From Jatrophihabitans sp963775175 (lineage in GTDB: Bacteria > Actinomycetota > Actinomycetes > Mycobacteriales > Jatrophihabitantaceae), in NCBI GenBank assembly GCA_963775175.1, contig CAVZHT010000002.1, positions 1,736,001-1,800,000 on the forward strand: a DNA stretch of 64,000 nt. The letters are read 5' to 3'. The notes under the pieces are model-generated. The model saw only the letters and a program-made list of their open reading frames with translations. It was not told where the DNA came from and searched no databases. A program made the translations under genes and the position numbers. This document shows positions 41,689 through 50,287 of this stretch, piece by piece. The stretch's first letter is position 1. Each line of letters opens with the position of its first letter.

Positions 41689-43194
41689 ATGGCCACCACC
41701 ACCCTGCAGAAGGCGCCCACCCGCGCGCCCTCCCGGGCGGCCACCAGCCCCAACAAGCGCTGGTGGATCCTCGCCGTCCTCGGCATCGCGCAGCTGATGG
41801 TCGTGCTCGACGCGACCGTCGTGACGATCGCGCTGCCCACCGCCCAGACCGACCTGGGCTTCTCCGACAACTCCCGGCAGTGGATCGTCACCGCCTACGC
41901 CCTGGCGTTCGGCTCGCTGCTGTTGATCGGCGGCCGGATCGCCGACGTCCTCGGCCGCAAGTGGGTCTTCATCGTCGGGCTGGTCGGCTTCGCCCTCGCC
42001 TCGGCCGTCGGCGGCGCCGCCGTCAACGTCGGCATGTTGATCGGCGCCCGCGCCGTTCAGGGCCTGTTCGCCGCCCTGCTCGCGCCGGCGATCCTGTCGC
42101 TGCTCACCACCACGTTCACCGAACCGCTCGAGCGGGCCAAGGCCTTCGGCATCTTCGGCGCGATCGCCGGTGCCGGCGCCTCGGTCGGCCTGCTGCTCGG
42201 CGGGTTCCTCACCGAGTACGCGAACTGGCGCTGGACGATGTACGTGAACCTCGTCTTCGCCGCCATCGGCCTCGTCGGCGGCTATCTGCTCCTCGAGCAC
42301 AGCCGGGCCACCCACCGCGCCCGCCTCGACGTTCCGGGCACGGTCGTCGTGTCCGGCGGCCTGTTCTCCCTCGTCTACGGCTTCTCGCACGCCGACACCG
42401 ACGGCTGGGCCAACGGCGTCACCGTCGGACTGTTGGTCGCCGCCGGTGTACTGCTGAGCCTCTTCGTCGCCATGCAGCAGCGGGCCAAGAACCCGCTGCT
42501 GCCGCTGCGGGTCGTCGTCGACCGCAACCGCGGGGGAGCCCTGCTGGCCATGTTCGCGGCCGCCGCCGGCATGTTCGCCGTCTTCCTGTTCCTGACCTAC
42601 TACCTGCAGGCGTCGCTGGGCTACAGCGCGGTGATGAGCGGCGTCGCGTTCCTGCCGCTGACCGGCGTGCTCGTGGTGGTCTCCGCCGCCGTCAGCACCC
42701 AGCTCGTCCCGCGCGTCTCGGCCAAGGTGCTGATCCCGGTCGGCATGGCCATCGCCGCTGTGGCGATGTATCTGCTCACCAACGTCGGCCTGACCACCGG
42801 TTACGCATCGCACGTGCTGCCCGCACTGCTCCTGCTCGGGGCCGGCCTCGGCCTGGTCTTCGCGACCGCGTTCGGCATGGCCACCCTCGGCGTCGAGCCG
42901 AGCGACTCGGGCGTCGCGTCGGCGGCGGTCAACACGATGCAGCAGGTCGGCGGATCGGTCGGTACGGCCCTGCTGAACACGATCGCCTCGACCGCGGCGG
43001 CCACCTACGCCACCTCGCACCTCGCGGGCGGCAACCCGAAGCTGGTGCTCGCGAACGCGGCGATCCACAGCTACTCGGTGAGCTTCTGGTGGGCGGCGGG
43101 CATCTTCGCGCTCGGTGCGGTGCTCACCGCCATCGTGCTGCGCCCGGGCGTGCCGCAGTATGACGACGAGGTAGCCGGCGGTGTCGTACTCTGA
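41689..43194 (+). CDS. MFS drug-resistance transporter, DHA2 family
   Basis: A 501-residue exporter with about 14 membrane helices. The first helix contains LGIAQLMVVLDATVVTIALP, the DHA2 motif (LDxTVVxxALP). The loop 2-3 motif is GGRIADVLGRKWVFIVGLVG and motif C is GAIAGAGASVGLLLGGFLTE. It should expel drugs or metabolites using the proton gradient. A GGGAG ribosome site precedes the ATG. A TetR gene follows 29 bp downstream, and inverted repeats lie upstream. Confidence 0.92.
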   Translation: MATTTLQKAPTRAPSRAATSPNKRWWILAVLGIAQLMVVLDATVVTIALPTAQTDLGFSDNSRQWIVTAYALAFGSLLLIGGRIADVLGRKWVFIVGLVGFALASAVGGAAVNVGMLIGARAVQGLFAALLAPAILSLLTTTFTEPLERAKAFGIFGAIAGAGASVGLLLGGFLTEYANWRWTMYVNLVFAAIGLVGGYLLLEHSRATHRARLDVPGTVVVSGGLFSLVYGFSHADTDGWANGVTVGLLVAAGVLLSLFVAMQQRAKNPLLPLRVVVDRNRGGALLAMFAAAAGMFAVFLFLTYYLQASLGYSAVMSGVAFLPLTGVLVVVSAAVSTQLVPRVSAKVLIPVGMAIAAVAMYLLTNVGLTTGYASHVLPALLLLGAGLGLVFATAFGMATLGVEPSDSGVASAAVNTMQQVGGSVGTALLNTIASTAAATYATSHLAGGNPKLVLANAAIHSYSVSFWWAAGIFALGAVLTAIVLRPGVPQYDDEVAGGVVL

Positions 43195-43222
43195 CCGGCA
43201 ATCGGTGGACGGGAGGCCGGAC

Positions 43223-43909
43223 ATGACCGACGTCGCGGCCTCTCGTCCGCTGCGCAAGGACGCCGCGCGCAACCGCGCCCTGCTCGTCCAGGCGGCCCGG
43301 GAGGTGTTCGCCGAGCGCGGCCTCGAGGCCAGCCTGGACGACGTCGCCCGGCACGCCGGGCTCGGTGTCGGCACCGCCTACCGGCACTTCGCGAACAAGC
43401 ACGAACTGGCCCAGGCGATCCTCACCGAGGCCATCGACCGGATCATCGCGCTGGCCGACGCGGCGGTCGCGGCCGAGGATCCATGGCTGGGCGTCGTCAG
43501 CTTCCTCGAGGGGGTGGCCGAGGCGCAGACCGCCGATCGCGGCCTCCGCGAGGTGCTGATGGGCATGCACGACCCGGTCGAGGTCGAGCGCATCAGCGAG
43601 CGGATGCGCGAACCCCTGCAGGTCATCGTCCAGCGGGCGAAGGCGGCCGGCGCGGTCCGTGCGGACATCGAGCCGAGCGACCTCGGCATCGTCGTGATGA
43701 TGCTGTGCACGGTCGCCGACGTCTCCGGCGACGTCGCCCCTGAACTGTGGCGGCGTTACCTGCCCCTGCTGCTGGACGGGCTCACCGGGACGCGCGAGTT
43801 GCCGGTGACCGCTCTCGACGACGACGAGATGCGCGAAGCGATGATGTCGCACAAGCAGCGGTTGGCCCGGGCCGTCCAGCCGGCGAAGGCGACGGGCGAG
43901 CCGGCCTGA
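43223..43909 (+). CDS. TetR family transcriptional regulator
   Basis: A 228-residue repressor. The N-terminal helix-turn-helix is LLVQAAREVFAERGLEASLD then DVARHAGLGVGTAYRHFANK, the canonical TetR signature, with a divergent ligand-binding C-terminal domain. ATG at 43223 has GGAGG 6 nt upstream; a longer frame from 43181 overlaps the MFS gene and is less likely. It probably represses the upstream MFS gene and itself through the inverted repeats at 41596-41669. Confidence 0.9.
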   Translation: MTDVAASRPLRKDAARNRALLVQAAREVFAERGLEASLDDVARHAGLGVGTAYRHFANKHELAQAILTEAIDRIIALADAAVAAEDPWLGVVSFLEGVAEAQTADRGLREVLMGMHDPVEVERISERMREPLQVIVQRAKAAGAVRADIEPSDLGIVVMMLCTVADVSGDVAPELWRRYLPLLLDGLTGTRELPVTALDDDEMREAMMSHKQRLARAVQPAKATGEPA

Positions 43910-43926
43910 CCCGGCCCCCCTTCCTC

Positions 43927-43996
43927 GTTGAGTGGTCAGTTCGGACCTGAGTGGTCAGGTGTAGCTGACCACTCAGGTCGAGACTGACCACTCAAC
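43927..43996. repeat. Nested palindromic intergenic element, copy 5
   Basis: Cores GAGTGG at 43930 and 43949, CCACTC at 43969 and 43988. The outer stem is 14 bp (43927-43940/43983-43996) and the inner stem a perfect 15 bp (43944-43958/43965-43979). It lies between the convergent ends of the TetR and phosphatase genes. Confidence 0.9.
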
Positions 43997-44014
43997 GCAG
44001 GTTGGGGTCGGGGT

Positions 44015-44836
44015 TCAGTCCAGCAGCTTGCGGCGCAACGCGGCGGCGTCCTGTTCGGTCCAGCCGTTCGCCCGCAACCAGGCCGGCACGCCGCCGTGGC
44101 GCTCGTCCAGCGCCGTGAGCAGCCGCTCCATCGTCACGGCCTTCGGCTTGTGCTTGTCGACCGGCTCGTCGCCGACGAGATCGGTCGCGTACGTCCGCCG
44201 GGCGACCAGCCGGGCGATGATCGCTTCGACCCGCTCGGCGCTGAGCTCGTAGTCGGCGACGATCGCGTCCCGCCGCACGCCGACCTCGGCGAGGGCGATG
44301 GCGACGACGACACCGGTCCGGTCCTTGCCCGCGGCGCAGTGGACGATCGTCGCGCCCTCGGTCCCGGCGATCAGGCGCAGCGCAGCGAGGACGGAGTCGG
44401 CGCGGTCGTCGAGGTAGCGCAGGTAGATGCCGGACACGCCGCGGCGACGGTCGTCGTCGGTCATCTCCTTGTCCCGGTCCTGCCACGGCAGGACGACCGG
44501 GCCGTCGGGGGTGTCGGCCGCCGCAACCGCGTCGTCCGGCTCGGGGAACAGTGAGTAGTGCCGGACGTCGACGAGCCGCTCGCGGTCCATGGGGGTCGGG
44601 CCCTCGCCGCGCACCTCGACGCCGGTGCGCAGGTCGGCGACGGCCCGGACGCGGAGGTCGTCGACGAGGCGGCGCACGTCTCCGGCCGAGAGGTCCTGCA
44701 AGCTGTCCGACCGGATCAGCCGCCCCCGCCGGACCTCGCGCCCGTCCTCGGTCGGCAGGCCACCGACGTCGCGGACGTTGTTCGCCCCGCTCAGCTCGAT
44801 CCACCGGTCCCGCACGTCCACCCGCGTTTCGCTCAC
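44015..44836 (-). CDS. Tyrosine-protein phosphatase (PTP/DSP-like, Y_phosphatase3)
   Basis: A 273-residue phosphatase. The active-site loop is VHCAAGKDRTGVV with Cys167 and Arg173. The N-terminus ELSGANNVRDVGGLPTEDGR and RLIRSDSLQDLSAGDVRRL are typical of this bacterial family, which also includes phosphoinositide phosphatases (the loop Lys in AGKDR fits dual substrates). The exact substrate is unknown. It lies alone on the minus strand downstream of an acyl-CoA dehydrogenase gene. Confidence 0.9.
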   Translation of the reverse strand: MSETRVDVRDRWIELSGANNVRDVGGLPTEDGREVRRGRLIRSDSLQDLSAGDVRRLVDDLRVRAVADLRTGVEVRGEGPTPMDRERLVDVRHYSLFPEPDDAVAAADTPDGPVVLPWQDRDKEMTDDDRRRGVSGIYLRYLDDRADSVLAALRLIAGTEGATIVHCAAGKDRTGVVVAIALAEVGVRRDAIVADYELSAERVEAIIARLVARRTYATDLVGDEPVDKHKPKAVTMERLLTALDERHGGVPAWLRANGWTEQDAAALRRKLLD

Positions 44837-44888
44837 CAGATCACCCTACGGATCTCATCCGACCGGCCGGCAAACTGCCGCCGAACGG

Positions 44889-44932
44889 CGACGGACCCCG
44901 GCCGCCATCGAGATGGCGGAGGGGGCCCGTCG
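44889..44932 (-). terminator. Imperfect GC-rich hairpin behind the acyl-CoA dehydrogenase gene
   Basis: A stem built from CGACGG, CCCC and GCCGCCAT with their complements (44889-44908 and 44913-44932) closing a 4-nt loop, starting 12 bp after the dehydrogenase stop. No U-tract follows. It is a likely factor-independent or stabilising 3' end. Confidence 0.55.
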
Positions 44933-44943
44933 GCGTGCTCGGC

Positions 44944-46782
44944 TCAGAACGCGGCTTCCGGCACGTCCATCAGCGCGTTGTCGATCGACTCGGCCACCGC
45001 GCGGCGGGCGGCGAGCTCGGGCAGCACGGTCTGGGTGAAGAACCGGGCGACCGCCGGCTTGCCTTCGTAGAAGGCCCGGTCGGCGGCGGAGAGGCCGTTG
45101 CCGTCGAGCTTGGTCAGCGCGACCGCGGCCTGGCGCAGCAGCAGGTAACCCACCATCAGGTCACCGGCCGAGATCAGCGCGCGGGTGGCGTTCTGACCGA
45201 CCTTGTAGACGTTGGTCGGGTCCTCCTGCGCGCTCATCAGCTGCGAGAACATCGCGCCGACGATGCCACCGAAGTCCTCGAGCGCCTTCTGCAGCGCCGC
45301 GCTCTCCTCCTTCAGCCGGCCCTCGTCCGCGATCGACTCGATGAACTCGGTGATCTCGGCCGAGAGGGCGCCGAGCGCCGCACCCTTGTTGCGGACGATC
45401 TTGCGGAAGAAGAAGTCCTGGGCCTGGATCGCCGTGGTTCCCTCGTACAGCGTGTCGATCTTGGCGTCGCGGATGTACTGCTCGAGCGGGTAGTCCTGCA
45501 GGTACCCCGAGCCGCCGAAGATCTGCAGGGCCTGCGCGAGTTGGTCGTACGAACGCTCCGAGCCGACGCCCTTGACGATCGGCAGCAGCAGGTCGTTGAT
45601 CGCCTCGTCCAGCGTGGTGTCGGTGCCCTCGTGCTCGCCGACGATGATCTTGTCCTGGAACGACGCGGTGTAGTAGACGAGCGCCCGCAGGCCTTCGGCG
45701 TAGGCCTTGTTGAGCATGAGGCTGCGGCGCACGTCGGGGTGGTTGATGATCGTGACGCGCGGCGCGGTCTTGTCCGAGGCCTGGGTCAGGTCGGCCGACT
45801 GGACGCGGGTCTTGGCGAACTCGAGCGCGTTGAGGTAGCCGGTCGAGAGCGTGGCGATGGCCTTGGTACCGACCATCATGCGGGCGTGCTCGATGACCTG
45901 GAACATCTGGGCGATGCCGTCGTGGACATCGCCGACGAGCCAGCCCTTGGCCGGAACGTCCGGGTTCTCGCCGAAGCGCAGCTCGCAGGTCGTGGAGGCC
46001 TTGAGCCCCATCTTGTGCTCGACGTTGGTGACGTACGCGCCGTTGCGCTCGCCGAGTTCACCGGTCTCGATGTCGAAGTGCCACTCGGGGACGACGAACA
46101 GTGACAGGCCCTTGGTGCCCGCGCCGGCGCCCTCGGGCCGGGCGAGGACGAGGTGGATGACGTTCTCCACCATGTCGTTCACAGCCGAGGTGATGAAGCG
46201 CTTCACGCCCTCGATGTGCCAGGAGCCGTCGTCCTGCTGGACGGCCTTCGTGCGGCCGGCGCCGACGTCGGAGCCGGCGTCGGGCTCGGTCAGCACCATG
46301 GTGGCGCCCCAGCCGCGATCGACCATGATCTGGGCGATCTTCTTCTGGGTGTCGTTGCCGTTCTTGTAGAGGATGCCGGCGAACGGCGCACCCGCCTTGT
46401 ACATGTGCAGGGCCGGGTTGGCGCCGAGGACCTGCTCGGCGATGCCCCAGACCAGCGTCCGCGGGACCAGCTGGCCACCGAGCTCGGGGATCGTCTCGAC
46501 CCGCCACCACTCGCTGTCGTGCAGCGCCTTGTAGGACTTCTTGAACGATTCGGGGATCTTGACCGTGTGCGTCGCCGGGTCGAACACCGGCGGGTTGCGG
46601 TCGGCATCGACGAAGGACTCGGCCAGCGGCCCCTCGGCCAGCTTGGCGACCTCGGCGATCATGCCGCGCGCCGTGTCCACGTCCAGGTCCTGGAAGGGCG
46701 CGTTGTCGAGTGCCTTGTCGGTCCCGAAGACCTCGAAGAGGTTGAACTCGATGTCGCGGACGTTGCTCTTGAAGTGGCCCAT
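44944..46782 (-). CDS. Acyl-CoA dehydrogenase (FadE-like)
   Basis: A 612-residue flavoenzyme of fatty-acid beta-oxidation, of the long type with an extra C-terminal domain. The FAD/substrate motif is TMVLTEPDAGSDVGAGRTKA, the next signature KGLSLFVVPEW and VEHKMGLKASTTCELRFGE. The catalytic Glu region is IDTLYEGTTAIQAQDFFFRK. The first 40 residues (MGHFKSNVRDIEFNLFEVFG) match this actinobacterial subgroup. Two operator-like sites lie upstream of the start, so it is probably controlled by a TetR-type regulator of fatty-acid use. Confidence 0.94.
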   Translation of the reverse strand: MGHFKSNVRDIEFNLFEVFGTDKALDNAPFQDLDVDTARGMIAEVAKLAEGPLAESFVDADRNPPVFDPATHTVKIPESFKKSYKALHDSEWWRVETIPELGGQLVPRTLVWGIAEQVLGANPALHMYKAGAPFAGILYKNGNDTQKKIAQIMVDRGWGATMVLTEPDAGSDVGAGRTKAVQQDDGSWHIEGVKRFITSAVNDMVENVIHLVLARPEGAGAGTKGLSLFVVPEWHFDIETGELGERNGAYVTNVEHKMGLKASTTCELRFGENPDVPAKGWLVGDVHDGIAQMFQVIEHARMMVGTKAIATLSTGYLNALEFAKTRVQSADLTQASDKTAPRVTIINHPDVRRSLMLNKAYAEGLRALVYYTASFQDKIIVGEHEGTDTTLDEAINDLLLPIVKGVGSERSYDQLAQALQIFGGSGYLQDYPLEQYIRDAKIDTLYEGTTAIQAQDFFFRKIVRNKGAALGALSAEITEFIESIADEGRLKEESAALQKALEDFGGIVGAMFSQLMSAQEDPTNVYKVGQNATRALISAGDLMVGYLLLRQAAVALTKLDGNGLSAADRAFYEGKPAVARFFTQTVLPELAARRAVAESIDNALMDVPEAAF

Positions 46783-46809
46783 TGGCTGAGTACTCCTGCT
46801 CGAGATGTG

Positions 46810-46850
46810 GTTACCGGCCAGTAACTTCCAAGGATATTACCCGCCAGTAG
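46810..46850. promoter_or_regulatory. Two operator-like sites before the acyl-CoA dehydrogenase gene
   Basis: GTTAC-CGGCCA-GTAAC at 46810-46825 and TTAC-CCGCCA-GTAG at 46837-46850 share 6-nt spacers and have centres 26 bp apart. Similar TTAC-N6-GTAA palindromes are bound by TetR-type lipid regulators. The regulator is not in the window. Confidence 0.5.
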
Positions 46851-47011
46851 CAAGTGACAACCACTCGCTTGCAAGTGCTAGCGCGCTCACAGGTTCAGCG
46901 CAGCGGCTGCCATCCAGTGCAACGAGAGCACCGGCCCCATCGGTACGCCCCTTGGGGCCCTCTCGGCGCTATTCCGTTGCCGTGCTCGCCGCGGTTCGGC
47001 AGGCTTCGCCC

Positions 47012-50000
47012 ATGGCGACCGCGCAGCCGGCCGCTTTCGTCGGCCGCGACCGCGAACTCGGCATCCTCACCACGGCCCTGGCCCGGGCGAGACTCGGCAG
47101 TGGCGGGCTCGTCGCCGTCACCGGCCCGGCCGGGATCGGCAAGACGCGCCTCGCCGAGGAGATCACCGCCCGGGCCGCCGATGACGGCTTCGCCACCGCG
47201 TGGGGTGCGGCCTGGACGGCCGGTGGTGCACCGCCCCTCTGGCCGTGGCACGACCTGCTGGCCCAACTCGGCACCGCGGACACCGACGACCTGCTCGCCC
47301 TGCCGCCGACCGGCGACGCCGAGCGCTTCGTCCGCTTCCGCGCCGTCACCGCGGAGCTGGCGCAGCGGTGCGCCGAGCAGCCGCTCCTGCTCGTCGTCGA
47401 CGACCTGCACGCCCTCGATCCGGCCGCCGCGCTGCTCGCCCGGTTCACCGCGCGCTCGCTGCGCCGCTCCCCCCTGCTTCTGGTGATCACCGCCCGCGAG
47501 ACGGCACCGACGGCCCCCGGCGCCGATGCGCTGGCGGCCGTTCTCGGGGAGGGCACCCGACTGGCGCTCACCGGGCTGGACGGGCCGGCGGTGGCCGAGC
47601 TCGTCGCGGCCGGCGGGCACGACCGGAACGCGGCCGCCCTCGCCGACCTCACCGGCGGTAACCCGCTGCTACTGCAGGAGGCGCTCGCCGGCGGGGCGGC
47701 CGGGGAGCTGGCCGAGGTGTCCGACTGGGTCCGCCGGGTGCTGGTGCAGCGGCTGTCCGCGGTTCCGGCCGAGGGCCATCAGGTGCTGGCCGCTGCGGCC
47801 GTGCTGGGGCCGGACGCCGACCCGGAAACGGTCGCCGCGCTCGCCGGGCTCGACCTCCCCGCCGTCGCCGCCGCCCGCGAGGCCGCGACCGCCGTGGGCC
47901 TGCTCAGGCGAGACGTCGGCGCGGGCTTCGCCTTCGCGCACGCGTTGCTGCGCGAGGCCCTGCTGGACTCGCGCGGGGCACTGGCCGTGGCCGGGTTGCA
48001 CGCCCGCGCCGCCGAGCTGCTGACCGCCGCCGCCGGACCGGCCGGGGCGGCGGCCGATCTGGCCGTCCGGGCTGCCCGGCACGCGCTCGAGGCGGCCCGG
48101 CAGGGGACGGCGCCACAGGCCCCCGCGGTGGCCACCGCCCGGGCCGCAGCTCGAACCGAACGCGCCCGCGGCGCCCACGAGCGGGCGGCCCGCCTGCTGC
48201 GGCTGGCTCTCGAGATCCCCGGCGATCCGCCGCCGGCCGGCCTGCTGCTCGAGCTGGCCCAGGCCGAGCTCGCCGGCGGGCGGCTGGCCGCCTCCCGTCC
48301 GGCCTTCCTTGCCGCGCTGGAGGATCCGGCCGCCGACCCGGTGACGGCGGCCCGCGCCGCGATCGGCCTGGGCGGCATCTGGGTGTTCGAGCACCGCGAG
48401 GTCGAACCCCTCGAGCGGTTCCTGGGCGCGCTGGAGCAGGCGATCGCCCGGCTCGGCGACGGCCATCACGATCTCGCGGCCCGGCTGCGGGCACGCCTCG
48501 CCGCCGAGCGGGTCTACCTGGGGCCGGGCGACCCGGCCGACGTCCGGGCCGAGGTCGCCGCGCTGCGTGAGCTCGACGACCCGGCCGGGCTCGCCGAGGC
48601 GCTGTCTCTGCTGCATCACGTACTGCTCGGGCCGCAGGACGCGGCCGAGCGCGCCGCCATCGCCGACGAGCTCGCCGCGGCGGCCGCCCGCACCGGGGAC
48701 ACCGTGCTGGTCCTGATGGGCGCGCTGTGGCAGACCGTCGACCGCCTCCTCGCCGGTGCCCCGGACGCCGAGCGCAGCCTCTCCGAGCTGCGCCAGCGGG
48801 CCGACGCGCTGCGGGTCGACGCCGTCCTCTACATCGTCGAGCTGATCGACGTCATGCTCGTGGCGCGGGCGGGACGGTTGAAGGAGGCCGAGGACGGCGC
48901 GCACCGCGCGTTCACGAAGGGCGTCGAGATCGGCGACGCCGACGCCGTCGGCTACTTCGGCGCCCAGCTGCTGTACCTGCGCTGGCTGCAGGGACGCAGC
49001 GCGGAGATGCTGCCGCTGGCCCGCGAGATCGCCGGCTCGCCGACCGTCGTCGCCGCCGCGGCCCACCGGGTCTACCCGGCCGCCCTGGCGGCGCTGGCCG
49101 CCGACGCCGGTCCGGCCACCGCCGAGGAGGGTTGGCGCCAGCTCGATGCGCTCGTGAGTGACGGCATCGACACCATCGCGCCGTCGAGCAACTGGCTGCT
49201 CACGCTGTTCTGCATCGTCGAGGCCGCGGACCGGCTCGGCGACCCGACCGCGGCCCGGGCCGCGTACGACCAGCTGCGCCCGTACGCCGGGCTGCCGGTC
49301 ATGGCGTCGCTGGGCGTGATGTGCTTCGGCTCGGTCGACCGTGCGCTCGGCATCGCCGCCCGCACCGCGGGGCGGCTCGAGGACGCCGTCGCGCACCTCG
49401 AGGCGGCGGTGGAGACCGATCGCCGGCTCGGCAACCGGCCGATGCTGGCACTGACCCGCGGGGACCTGGGCGTCACGCTGCTGCGCCGGGGCCGGGCCGG
49501 CGACGTGCCGCACGGGACCGCGCTCGTGTCGGTGGCCGCCGCGGCCCTCGATGCGATGGGGCTCGGTGCGCGGGCCGACCGCTACCGCGCGGCCGCGCCG
49601 ACGCCCGGTGCGGCGGCGGCAACGCTCCGGCTGGTGGGCGCGACGTGGGAGCTCGCGGCCGGGGACGAGCGGATGGTCGTCCCGGACGGCGTGGGCATGC
49701 GCTGCCTGGCCCGGCTGCTCGCCGCCCCGCGGACCGACATCGGCGCCGACGAGCTGGCGGGCTCGGGGGTCGGCGACCGGTCCCGCCAGGAGGTGCTGGA
49801 CGGCGACGCCCGCCGCGCGTACCGGCTGCGGATCGAGCAGCTGCGGGGCGAGCTCGACGCGGCCGATGCCGCCGGCGACGCGGCCCGGGCCGAGCGGGCC
49901 CAGGCCGAGCTGGACCAGCTGGTGTCGGCGCTCGGTGCGGCGACCGGGCTGGGTGGCCGCGCCCGCACCTTCGCCGATGGCCGCGAGCGGGCCCGGACGG

Positions 50001-50155
50001 CGGTGCAGAAGGCGATCCGGCGGGCCGTGGCCCGGATCGCCGAGGGCGCCCCGGTCCTGGGTGGGGCACTCAGCACGAGCATCCAGACCGGCCTCGTCTG
50101 CCGCTACGACCCCGCCGCCGGTGCCCCCGAGAAATGGCACGTCGACAGCGGTTGA
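47012..50155 (+). CDS. Large AAA-ATPase/TPR protein without a LuxR helix-turn-helix
   Basis: A 1047-residue STAND-like protein. It opens with AAFVGRDRELGILTTALARA, Walker A GPAGIGKT at 38-45 and Walker B LLLVVDDLHALD. Long helical repeats (about 400-880) follow. The C-terminus is not a LuxR domain. It has WELAAGDERMVVPDGVGMRC, a charged coiled coil and GLGGRARTFADGRERARTAV followed by QKAIRRAVARI, a conserved but uncharacterised actinobacterial module that could bind DNA. Start ATG at 47012; GTG 46982 is possible. It probably acts as a signal-responsive regulator. Confidence 0.8.
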   Translation: MATAQPAAFVGRDRELGILTTALARARLGSGGLVAVTGPAGIGKTRLAEEITARAADDGFATAWGAAWTAGGAPPLWPWHDLLAQLGTADTDDLLALPPTGDAERFVRFRAVTAELAQRCAEQPLLLVVDDLHALDPAAALLARFTARSLRRSPLLLVITARETAPTAPGADALAAVLGEGTRLALTGLDGPAVAELVAAGGHDRNAAALADLTGGNPLLLQEALAGGAAGELAEVSDWVRRVLVQRLSAVPAEGHQVLAAAAVLGPDADPETVAALAGLDLPAVAAAREAATAVGLLRRDVGAGFAFAHALLREALLDSRGALAVAGLHARAAELLTAAAGPAGAAADLAVRAARHALEAARQGTAPQAPAVATARAAARTERARGAHERAARLLRLALEIPGDPPPAGLLLELAQAELAGGRLAASRPAFLAALEDPAADPVTAARAAIGLGGIWVFEHREVEPLERFLGALEQAIARLGDGHHDLAARLRARLAAERVYLGPGDPADVRAEVAALRELDDPAGLAEALSLLHHVLLGPQDAAERAAIADELAAAAARTGDTVLVLMGALWQTVDRLLAGAPDAERSLSELRQRADALRVDAVLYIVELIDVMLVARAGRLKEAEDGAHRAFTKGVEIGDADAVGYFGAQLLYLRWLQGRSAEMLPLAREIAGSPTVVAAAAHRVYPAALAALAADAGPATAEEGWRQLDALVSDGIDTIAPSSNWLLTLFCIVEAADRLGDPTAARAAYDQLRPYAGLPVMASLGVMCFGSVDRALGIAARTAGRLEDAVAHLEAAVETDRRLGNRPMLALTRGDLGVTLLRRGRAGDVPHGTALVSVAAAALDAMGLGARADRYRAAAPTPGAAAATLRLVGATWELAAGDERMVVPDGVGMRCLARLLAAPRTDIGADELAGSGVGDRSRQEVLDGDARRAYRLRIEQLRGELDAADAAGDAARAERAQAELDQLVSALGAATGLGGRARTFADGRERARTAVQKAIRRAVARIAEGAPVLGGALSTSIQTGLVCRYDPAAGAPEKWHVDSG

Positions 50156-50171
50156 CCCGCCGGGCTCACCC

Positions 50172-50243
50172 CGTTGAGTGGTCAGTTCTGCGCCGAGTGG
50201 TCAGTTACAACCGACCACTCGGTTCCAGACTGACCACTCAACG
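50172..50243. repeat. Nested palindromic intergenic element, copy 6
   Basis: Cores GAGTGG at 50176 and 50195, CCACTC at 50215 and 50234. The outer stem is 15 bp (50172-50186/50229-50243). The inner stem is 10 bp (50193-50202/50213-50222) with a C/G change beside the core on both sides. It lies between convergent gene ends. Confidence 0.88.
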
Positions 50244-50287
50244 AACAGACGCCGGACTGCGGGTGAGGACCGGCGGGTCAAGAACCG

